Source: Pyronema omphalodes
Lineage: Eukaryota > Ascomycota > Pezizomycetes > Pezizales > Pyronemataceae
Reading direction: 5' to 3'
Assembly: GCA_024516155.1 (NCBI GenBank)
Contig: JAJJXM010000055.1
Location: 1-64,000, forward strand
Length of the DNA: 64,000 bases
Position numbers and translations under genes: made by a program. Within the stretch, counting starts at the first letter, position 1. Every line of letters begins with the position of its first letter. The notes under the pieces were generated by a model, which saw only the letters and a list, made by a program, of their open reading frames with translations, did not search any database and was not told the DNA's origin. Of the stretch, positions 33,032-41,838 are shown piece after piece.

Positions 33032-34071
33032 TGTCAAGGATCAACTTCGACATGCTCTTAGGAGCCGTCATTACGGTTGGTACCCTTTGGACATTAGGAA
33101 TAACCGTGGCTGTGGGGTATCTATTTACCACGGAGAGGAAATACTAAAAATCACCATTGTTGGGGATTTCGAGGTTAGGGTTGAAACTCCCGTCTCAGGA
33201 AGGAATTAGCGAGAAAAAGGAATAAGCGAATGAATGGTTTAAGCGAGGAATTCGGGAGGGAATAAGGGAACAGGGAATTAAACGGAATACCGAGAAAAGC
33301 GAGCTATGTCAACTCCACTGTTCAAATTATGAAACCCCGCACGACCATGGGCTTCACGATAAGAACGTAGCGAGCTCGGTAAAATGGATCGGCAGAAAGA
33401 GTGGGGGAAGGATAGGCGAAAGGGGGTAGACGAAGAGAGGGATTCGAATATGGGATATCGGGGCAAGCGAGGCTCGCTTAGCCTGTGAATGGACTCGAGC
33501 GGTGAAAAGATAAAAACAATAAAAAGGGGAAAAGGAAGGGAAGGGAATTGCGTAATAGTTTGAGTTATTAGTTAGCAAATTTTGTAATTACAGATTGAAG
33601 CGTGGAGAAGGGCGTGGAGGATTCTGGGAAATCCGAAGTGTCGGAGGTACGAAGAAGTTGACCCCCGGCGTCGACAAAAAGAGGAGGAATGAAAAATGTA
33701 TAAAGAGGGATAGATAGGACACGTAGATATTCTCCACGCAATCAATTTACTTTCACCACCTACCTCCTCTCCCCTTGATTGGTCCGTCCCTTCTGTGAAC
33801 GAAATCACCGAATAGGAAGAACCTCTAACCCTAACCCCGATCCCCTAACCCTGTCCCCAACTTTCCTCCTTCCCCAACATTAGAGAATTCTCCTACTAGA
33901 AGGCCTTCCAGTAAAACTCCCGTCAGAATTACCACAAGAACAATCGTGTTGCCTACCTCCCTTGCGTAACCGCTGGTGGTTCCTAACATCGCTAGACGAT
34001 AGGTATGGAATTTCCGAAAAGGGATCCGAACAGACCCCTAACCCTGAGGATAGGTCACATGACCATCGACA
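33032..34071 (+). mobile_element. Complete 3' LTR of element C (copy B)
   Basis: Starts TGTCAAGGATC after the polypurine tract GGAGAGGGGGCTAT (33018-33031) and ends ATCGACA, about 1040 bp with matching TGTC/GACA ends. Contains CCTAACCCTAACCCC and ATCCCCTAACCC telomere-like words (33828-33852). Its final 80 bp (TATGGAATTTCC to the end) recur in a different LTR at about 41598-41671. No unambiguous target duplication can be assigned at 34072. Confidence 0.75.
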
Positions 34072-34195
34072 ATTCTGATTTTGATGTGGATCATACACCT
34101 TTCGAGGCCTTTGAGGCCGATGCGGGAATCTAAGTCCAGTTTTCCTGTCCTCGTGGTCGAAACCACCTACAGAGGAAACATCACCTCGAGTTCAA

Positions 34196-34217
34196 CCCCC
34201 CCCCCCCCCCCCCCCCC
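34196..34217. repeat. C22 homopolymer
   Basis: C run in the stretch between the element C LTR and the ORF starting at 34478. 34072-34477 otherwise holds short Pro-rich frames only. Confidence 0.9.
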
Positions 34218-34906
34218 GCAGCTACAGCCACAACCACACGGAAATCCTCTGATTTTCGTGCGGCATCGTCTTCAGCTCACTCAAATTACCTAGTCGCCGC
34301 CGCTTCAGATCAGGTCCCCTCGTTTCGTCGTGCAAACGGTGAAGGTAGAGATTCGGACCCTGCAGCAGCTCCCCGACTCAGGCATCCATCAAGACCCCAC
34401 CACCACAACCATCTCTCTCCTCGAACCCCAAGTCATCTCTATCTCTACAAGCCCCGTCCTCCTCATCCCAAGCACCGATGCGCCCCCGATCCTCTGTGGC
34501 GAGGATAAAACCGATCCCCCCCAACAAACCCCCCCTCATGGCGGCCTCCCTCGGCAGTCACGCCAGGGAAGAGCCGCACGGCGCATGTGGCCCCAATGAC
34601 GACATGTACCTGGACTCTGAGTTAAGCGAAATGGAAGACGCGTCTCACACCCCCTCGCCAGTTGGCCGTACCGCCACTCCCGAACCGACCCCCAGAAACA
34701 GAGCCCCCCCAATCACGTCCCCCCGCACGCAACAGACTATCCGTCTACGTGACACGCCCGCCCTGACCGCCAACCCACTCAAACGCGCCGCTCCGTCCAC
34801 CACCGACGCCTCCTCGGAAGGTGCCCTCATGTACGAATCCGGGATTGCAGACGCTCTTCAAACCGCTCGAACCGAACGCCGCACAGACGCGATGACCCTA
34901 CCTGTC

Positions 34907-35067
34907 TGTCGAAGGTCTCACAGGCACGAGAAGAAGAAGAAAGTGCAGGTAGCAACCGGATGTATTAACGAGCGTAAAGAGTCAGACATAGACGGGCAAG
35001 CGAGTGCCTATACATAGAGAGTGGTCCACCTCCACCTAAGCACTAGGGCCTTAGGCGCACTTCCACA
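34907..35067 (-). repeat. copia-1 3' LTR
   Basis: 161 bp, TGTCGAAGG...CTTCCACA on the + strand, so TGTGGAAG...TTCGACA in element orientation. A polypurine tract GAGGGGGTG lies immediately upstream in element orientation (35068-35077). Confidence 0.92.
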
Positions 35068-35315
35068 CACCCCCTCGTCTAAGGACGGGTGCTACAAACA
35101 TAATAATAAGAAGAAGTAACAATCCATCATAGCAGAAAAAAAACAAGAACAATACCATAGAAAAAGAAAATACCCAATTACCCATAAAAGAAGAAGTGAA
35201 AACCCATAAGAAGAACAACCCAAATAAGACAACACAATTCAATCATCATCATTATCAGCAATCAGCAGTCATACTTCAATCACAAACACACACTTATTCA
35301 TTCAAATCAAACCCA

Positions 35316-38300
35316 TTAATCATTATTACCATTCAACGTTTCCATCCCTAAGAGTTTCACGGCCAACGCGTGTGTTGGTCCAGGGAGCGGTTTAGTGAGG
35401 ATATCTGCGACATTTTCTTTGGACGCAACGTATTCGAACGATACCGTTCCCTTTCTAGCTTCGTCGATCGAGTGGTGAAACTTCACATCGATGTGTTTTG
35501 TTTTCGCCTTGATGACGCCGGTCTGGAGGAGGCGAAGTGCTCCCATGTTGTCGCAACGGACCGAGGTCGGCACTTTGTTATCCCAGGCTTCGGTGTCGTC
35601 CATCAATAGGCGGAACCAGATCGCTTCACGGGTCGCATTGCTGCATGCAATGTACTCGGCTTCAAGAGTGGAGAGGGCGATGACGGACTGCTTCTTTGAG
35701 CTCCAGTGTATCGGCCCGTCCGCTCCTGGCGCAAGGACTACGCACCCCCCGACGCTTTTCCGATCGGCTGTACTTCCGGCCCAGTCGCTGTCGGAGAAGA
35801 GTCGCAAACAGTCCTGCGGTATGTCGTGGTTACGCTTGTAGATAATCGACAAATGTTTCGTACCTTTCAAGTATTGGATAACCCTTTTGGCAGCGGTCAT
35901 GTGCATTGCTAGAGGCGACTGATTGTATCGGCTGAGGGCAGTCACGGCGAAGGCGATGTCAGGACGAGTTCCGATTGCTGCGTACATCAGTGATCCGACC
36001 ATTGATAGATACAGGCGTTTTTGCTGTTCATCAGTGGTCTTGTCTTCGCAGTCAGTATTCTCAAGATCAACGTGGATATCCATCGGGGAAGAGGTGGGTG
36101 CGGCCTCAAGAAGACCGTATCTGGCAATCACCCCCTCAATGTAATCACTCTGCGAGATGGCAATACTTCCGTCAGGCAAGTATTCGAGTTCGAGGCCGAG
36201 AAAACGAGTCGCTTTTCCGAGATCTGTCATTTTGAAGCGAGCACTGAGGGCCTTCTTGATGTTGTCGCCCATCCACTGTTTTGTCAGATTGAAGATCAAG
36301 ATATCGTCGACATATAAAAGCAGAAATGCGTCCTTCATGAGGTAGAGGTTGGAATCGGCGTGTGCTTGTCGGAAACCTTGCGTCATGAGGAAGTCATTAA
36401 TCTGGGCCCACCATAATCGGGGTGCCTGTTTTAGGCCGTACAGGGCTTTCAGCAGGCGAACCGTCGATGTTTTTGATAGGCGTTTATCGAGCCATTCGAT
36501 ACCGGGAGGCATGGACATGAAAGTCCTGTCGTTGTCAATGGCTGGATTGAGGAAGGCCGTGACGACATCCATTTGGTCGACTGACCACCCCCTGGTTGCA
36601 GATAAGCTTAGCAGGTAACGTAGAGTACTTAGCTTGGAGACAGGTGCATATGTCTCATCATAATCAATTCCCGGAACTTGTTCATAACCCTTTATAACCA
36701 GTCGGGCCTTGAACTTTGTGCTGCCGTCAATGTTGCGTTTGGTTTTGTAAATCCATCGACACTTCAAGGGCTTGCATCCAAAGGGAACAGTGATGCCGCT
36801 GTAGGATGTTTGATTGTCGAATGCATCAGGCGATGACACTGGTCGGAGAGGTTCTGCATTGTCATTTGATTTGAAAGCCTGGAAGGTTTCGTTTATCAGT
36901 AAAGAGTTCCATTCTTCTTGCATCGCAGTTCTCCAGTTGTCCCGGTCGGCGCTCTTCATTGCTGCGGTGTAAGAGGTTGGATCGCCGTCAAGTAGATCAG
37001 GACCTATGGCCTCGTCGGGATCGTCTATAGTTGCTTTGGCGAGAAAGGCCGAGGCCAGGGCATCGTCAATATCGATGTCTTCGTAGCGGGACTTGTTTAG
37101 TCTGTTGGCCTTCAGTTGCTCGTCGCGTAGGGACAGTGAATTCATGGCATTAGAAGCATCTGAGAATTAGGATGTTAGTTCAAAGAAGTGAATATCTGAG
37201 AAGTAGAGAGAGAAATTTGAGAAACAGGGAGAAACAGTAGACAGGGATTCCGTGGCAGAATCTCGTGAGGAGATGCACAGCGGAGTGTTAATCGGATAAA
37301 GTTTTCAGGATAAGTATCCTTGAACTGATGATAATCAGTGTGTGGCATATTCGCCTAGCAAGAGTAGTCCGGACAGCATGAAGGCTGATCGGGACAGTGA
37401 CATTCAAGACGGAATTGTCAATGTATAGTTAGAGTGAGGCAGCATGAAGGCTGATCCGACTCGAAGATAACGTGAAAGAGACTACACCGTGTGGCCGTGA
37501 AAGGTCCTACAGCGGTGACATGGAAAAGGTTGGGGTGATCATTTGTACATACTCTGAATGAGGGCGTCTATCTCATGTGATATGAGCGCTGACGCATTCT
37601 CATCACCTCCTTCAATGATATCAGGGAAACAGTCAGATATTGCCTTGATGATTTCCTCTGATGTATTTGGACGTCCTTCAGAATCGAAGGCATTATTTTC
37701 CTCTAAGAAGACGACGTTGGAAGCGTGCACGACAGAACGTGAATTGAAGTCATAGATGCGCCAAATCTTTGACGACTCTGTGTACCCAACCATCATACTG
37801 TGTGACGCGCGTGCACTCCAGTTCTTGTCTGTCCTCTGCTCCTTCGGTATATGCTTGAAGACCGTGCAACCGAATCTTCGAAGGTGTAGCAGCTGAGGCG
37901 GCCTGTGAAACAGGGCCTCATGAGGACTTAGCCAGCCTTTGAGCGTCCTAGTCGGAGATATCGAGTGTAGGTAGACCGCCGTGTTGACAGCCTCAGCCCA
38001 GAAGCGATGAGGAACTTGGGCGTCTAGTAGCATGGAACGTGCTTTGCCGTTGATTGTCTGAATGAATCTCTCGGCAGTTCCGTTTTTATGCTGTGTGAAG
38101 GGTGGTGAGGGTTCGAACGAGATACCGTTTTTCGCCAGGAAAGAACGGAACTGTTGATTGTTAAATTCCCCTGTGCCATTATCACACCTGAACCGAAGAA
38201 TCTTATGTCCTTGAGATTCAATCCACACTTTGTATTCTTGGAATACCGGTAGCACCGCGTCTGTGGATTTTGATTTCAGGAAGTAAACTTTGGCGAAACG

Positions 38301-39137
38301 ACTAAAGTCATCAATGTAGATGATATAATACCGTCGTTGGCTGATCGACGGAGTCGACATAGGGCCGCAGACATCCGAGTGGACAAGTTCGAAGGGCTTG
38401 CTCGCACGTTCGGTAGGTAATCTGATAAAGGACTGTCGGTTTTTGGCCTGTATGCACGTTGTGCAGGACTGGAGATGATCTGATGATGTGGTCTTATCAG
38501 TCGAATTAATGATTTTTGATAAGGACTCGGTATTGAGGTGGGCCAGTCTCCTGTGCCACATCACGAAATTGCTTGTAGGTTCAAGGTGGAAAGACTGTCT
38601 ATGTGCCGTTCGAAGGTCTTTGTCACTAGGACGCGTAAAGTCAACCTCTGCACTTGTTCGTTTATTCGATGATATCGTTGTTCGGGTCGAGGAGGGGATG
38701 GAGTTAATGTCAACGCCTGCACCAGAACGAGTGGTTATCAGGGCGTTGTGGTCCTCCTTAATGGCCTCTGCTGTCCATCTGTAAAGATTGTCCTTCATGC
38801 GAGCGACAATGATTGTTTTGGAGGTCTTGTCTTTCACAGTACAAGTACCGTCCGCCATAGTAATATTCCACCCCCTTTTATCAAAGAGAGGCACGGAGAA
38901 AAGGGAGAGTCGAAACGTGGGAACGTATAGTGCAGAAATTTGAAAGTGATTGTTGAGCATGATTTTTCCGTAAGTGTTGGTCGTGACTGTACTATTGTCA
39001 CCTAAGCGAATGTTGATAGACTTGCAAGTAGCTAAAGAATCAATAAGAAAAGCAGATTTATCATTACAAAAATGGTGCGTTGCACCAGAGTCGAGCACCC
39101 ATGTATGTGTCTCAGCGGACGAGTCTGTTGCGATCAA
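35316..39137 (-). CDS. copia-1 pol: protease, integrase, RT, RNase H, with an intron-like segment
   Basis: Exon-like part 1 (37553-39137 and upstream to the gag stop) has protease WVLDSGATHHFC, GAG-pre-integrase WHRRLAHLN...CTTCIQAK (HHCC zinc site), and the integrase triad in HSDVCGPM, RCDNGTGEF and NGTAERFIQ. Part 2 (35316-37159) has RT QMDVVTAFLN and LLYVDDILI with the catalytic YVDD, and RNase H SDSDWAGSTADRKS...STLEAEYIA. The 393 bp between them (37160-37552) start GTATGT and end CTCAG. Removing them joins DALIQ to NASNAMNSLSLRD in frame. Unspliced RNA would stop four codons past the junction (SMYK, TGA). All catalytic residues are present. Confidence 0.9.
37160..37552 (-). other. Candidate spliceosomal intron in copia-1 pol
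   Basis: 393 bp: donor GTATGT, branch-like GAACTAACA with the branch A about 17 nt before the acceptor, then ATTCTCAG. A pyrimidine-rich zone (TTTCTCCCTGTTTCTC, then CTCTCTCTAC) lies upstream. Contains two copies of GATCAGCCTTCATGCTG about 70 bp apart. The same features occur in copia-2 (56613-57006, 394 bp). Confidence 0.75.
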
Positions 39138-39173
39138 GACTTGCGCTGTTAGGGAGGTGCTGGAGTTCCCGAG

Positions 39174-40088
39174 TCAAATACCGAGATCAGTGTTGTCTAA
39201 CTCGGCAATTTTCGCACTGGAGCGAAGCTTGTACCGCTCGCGTATGGCGGTAGCTGAAGATCTGAGCTTGCACTCTGTCGCAACGTGCCCTTTCCTCGTA
39301 CAGTAGTGGCACTGAACATCCTCCTTTTTCGAAGTTTTAGTAGGTCTGGACGGTCCGGCGCTTGAGGATGCTGCGCGTTTGTTGTTGTTGCGATTTGCGT
39401 AGCATTCCTTGGTGTTATGGCTAGATCGTTTACAGTGGTCGCACCACTTGGTCGTCGTAGCATGCGCCTCGCCTTTTGGGGATCCTAGAGTGGCTTCCCA
39501 CATATGCTCGTGGTCGTGCAGGATCTTCTGAAGCTCGTCAACTGCAATATTGTCAAGTTTGGCGAGCTCGTGTTTCGTAACTCCGTAGGAGTCGGGGAGA
39601 TTCGCAATAACATAATTGACCAGCGCAGTGTCGCTGATATCTAAAACTGTACCGGTGAGGGGAGCTTGAATATTGAGAAGATCGGTTATCCATTTTGACA
39701 TGGACTGCCCGGGGTTAGGCTTGGATCTCCAGAACTTGATCCAGAGGTTCCTTCGTCCAGAATGTGTTTTCGAGTTATCAAACCTGGCTTCGAGTTTTAG
39801 CCACATCTCCCGTGGATTGTCGAGTCCGGTGATGACTCTGCGGCAGGTGATGTCGCAGTGGTCAAAGATGATCTGGGTAGCTCTGGCTGCCCTCTCATCG
39901 AAGTATTGGAGATCCCTCTGAGCTTGTTGGCTGGTGCCGCCAGCAGGGCGCGTCTCCTTTCCGTTCACAATATTCCAGGCGCTTTTTCCGGCCAGGATAA
40001 AGTGGATGGGGTCTTTCCACTGCGCATAATTGGCGACCGTAAGGATTGGGCACTTCAAAGCAGTGGGTTCTTGGACCTCGTCGGACAT
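39174..40088 (-). CDS. copia-1 gag
   Basis: 304 codons from ATG 40088 (MSDEVQEPTALKCPIL). A UBN2-like capsid region includes NYAQWKDPIHFIL, MWLKLEARFDN, NLWIKFWRSKPNPGQSMSKW and VIANLPDSYG. Two Cys/His knuckles follow: CDHCKRSSHNTKEC and CHYCTRKGHVATEC. It ends LGI-TGA-CTC. The frame past the TGA is the protease frame, so readthrough of UGA CUC would give Gag-Pol. The same stop and context occur in copia-2. Its role is virus-like particle assembly and RNA packaging. Confidence 0.92.
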   Translation of the reverse strand: MSDEVQEPTALKCPILTVANYAQWKDPIHFILAGKSAWNIVNGKETRPAGGTSQQAQRDLQYFDERAARATQIIFDHCDITCRRVITGLDNPREMWLKLEARFDNSKTHSGRRNLWIKFWRSKPNPGQSMSKWITDLLNIQAPLTGTVLDISDTALVNYVIANLPDSYGVTKHELAKLDNIAVDELQKILHDHEHMWEATLGSPKGEAHATTTKWCDHCKRSSHNTKECYANRNNNKRAASSSAGPSRPTKTSKKEDVQCHYCTRKGHVATECKLRSSATAIRERYKLRSSAKIAELDNTDLGI

Positions 40089-40178
40089 GTCGGAGAGAGT
40101 AATTAAAATTAGTGGGAAAGTGAAGAAATAATAAAGTTATGACTAATAAAGAATAACGGTAAGAGTAGCGGTTACGCA

Positions 40179-40191
40179 AGGGCTCATAACC
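40179..40191 (-). promoter_or_regulatory. copia-1 primer-binding site, internal part of initiator tRNA-Met
   Basis: Immediately after the 5' LTR in element orientation stands GGTTATGAGCCCT, complementary to the anticodon stem-loop (AGGGCUCAUAACC) of initiator tRNA-Met, with TGCG continuing the match after one extra base. Copia-type elements are known to prime from such half-tRNAs. copia-2 has the same site at 53973-53985. Confidence 0.85.
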
Positions 40192-40352
40192 TGTCGAAGG
40201 TCTCACAGGCACGAGAAGAAGAAGAAAGTGGAGGTGGCAACCGGATGTATTAACGAGCGTAAAGAGTCAGACATAGACGGGCAAGCGAGTGCCTATACAT
40301 AGAGAGTGGTCCACCTCCACCTAAGCACTAGGGCCTTAGGCGCACTTCCACA
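40192..40352 (-). repeat. copia-1 5' LTR
   Basis: 161 bp, differing from the left copy at two positions (GTGCAGGTAGC against GTGGAGGTGGC). It is followed by the CTGTC target duplication. Confidence 0.92.
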
Positions 40353-40748
40353 CTGTCGCCATTGCCGAGTGCCTCCTGTCAGCAGTCGCCACCTATGCCG
40401 ACGGCGCTCGAGGGACCGATCGCCACACAAACGAACGAATCACAAAGGCGTTCCGTACGATGGATAGGGACAGAGCAATCATGCTTGAGACCCAAGACAT
40501 GCTCCGCACCCTGATCCCAAACTACCAGCCCTCAACCCCGAAAGAATCCTCCCCCCTGCCCAATTACCCTGACACTGCCCGATCCGCTGCCCTCCTTAAC
40601 TACTGGCAAACCCGCTGCTTCGCTGCCGAGGAAGCCCTCACCAAAAATAATATCCCCGTTCCCCCCTCCCGCGTATTTCCCCCCCCCCCTGACGTGATGC
40701 GGCCTGGACAGGCCCCAATGTCGCTGGGGCGAACAAGGGAGAGATAGC

Positions 40749-41838
40749 TGACGGAGAACCTGAGGGCTCTTCTCAATTATGCACTCTTGAGTTCAATGCA
40801 GATATCCTTGTAACAACTTCAACGTTAGAAACTCTTACGCTGTGTCGAGCATCAACTTAGAAATTTCTGTGTTTAAAAGTTAAGGAAATAAACGAAGATT
40901 TCAAGTGACAAAGAGATCTAAAGACGGGTACGAGAAGGACGACGTAAACAAAGATCGACAAAGTATTTGAATTTGTAAATAAACAAATAACTGTGTAAGG
41001 AGAAAAGAAAAACAAAATAAACAAACAAAGAAACAATCCTCTTATATACAATTTTTCCTCCTTACACGCCGAGCCACTACTTGCAGATTTTTACCGAAAA
41101 ATAACTAAGTAAACAACGCGGTCGCGGTTGCGCGTTCTAGACGCGCTAACGCGTTCATACCATATTAGCATGACTGCGTGCAGAACCTCGTCGCGCGCTC
41201 GGTAGTGTATCTCGCGTGCGCGATAGCGTACTTCGCGTGCGCGCTAGCGTAACCCTAAGCGTAGTCACGCGCGCGCTTCCGTGACCCTAATCGTGCGCGT
41301 GTGTCCGTAACCCTAGCCTCAGCTGTGCGTGTACGGTCACAAACCTAACCCTAGTTTGTGTGCGTGCGGGTGCAACCCTAACCCTAGTCACGTGAATCCA
41401 GATCAGCTGCGATTGGAAAGATGGTGCAATACTGATAAGGTTACATGACTAGATCTTATCTTATCGATAAGATGATCGTGCCCTAGCCCTAGTCACGTGT
41501 GCGCACATTTGTAGACCAGTGCGCGTGCATACTAATCTACTACTGATTAGAACACGTGACCGATCTTATCTAATCGGATAAGATGATCGGTAGACCGTAG
41601 GTATGGAATTTCCAAAAAGGGATCCGAGCAGACCCCTAACCCTCTGGGTAGGTCACGTGACCTTTTTGACAATTTGGGAATTGAGCGTAACCCTAACCCA
41701 GGCAAGTGACGAGTGATGATCGAAGACCAAGGGATAATAGAAATAAATAAACAAACCAGTGCTGAATAATGAAGCGAATGATAATAGGTGAATGAATAAC
41801 GAGGAGGGGGAAGGTAATAGTTCTCGAGCCGTGACAGG
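40749..41838 (-). mobile_element. Probable 3' LTR of gypsy element F
   Basis: In element orientation the LTR starts TGTCACGGCTCGAG directly after a polypurine tract (GAAGGGGGATCC, 41839-41852). A matching end TCTCCGTCA lies at 40749, giving about 1.09 kb; that left boundary is inferred. It contains two palindromic GATA blocks (41452-41477, 41566-41592), CACGTG words, many GCGCGTG words and several CCCTAACCCTAG words. An 80-bp module shared with the element C LTR lies at about 41598-41671 in the opposite sense. Confidence 0.5.

Larger units (their letters stand above)
34907..40352 (-). mobile_element. copia-1: near-intact Ty1/copia retrotransposon, 5446 bp
   Basis: Two 161-bp LTRs (two differences seen), a 5-bp target duplication CTGTC (34902-34906, 40353-40357), a primer site next to the right LTR and a polypurine tract (GAGGGGGTG) next to the left LTR. 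Between them, on the - strand, lie gag, protease, integrase, RT and RNase H in copia order. The only breaks in coding are a TGA after gag and one intron-like segment, both shared with copia-2. LTR similarity implies a recent insertion; it may still be active. Confidence 0.93.
34478..40747 (+). pseudogene. Unrecognised ORF (about 272 codons) split by copia-1
   Basis: Coding pieces 34478-34906 and 40358-40747 join in frame once copia-1 and one copy of its CTGTC duplication are removed (DAMTLPV, then AIAECLLSAVATYADG). The N-terminal half is Pro/Ser/Thr/Arg-rich and acidic in places (YLDSELSEMEDAS). The C-terminal half looks folded and helical (ERITKAFRTMDRDRAIMLET, SAALLNYWQTRCFAAEEAL) and ends in a Pro-rich tail. 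The TAG lies 1 bp before the proposed LTR boundary at 40749, so the true C-terminus may be lost. No known family recognised. It may be a host gene or the first ORF of another mobile element, since it sits between TEs. Confidence 0.5.

Noticed and set aside
33828..33855. CCCTAA words as a real telomere
   Set aside because: Only a few imperfect units lying inside an LTR; not a telomere end.
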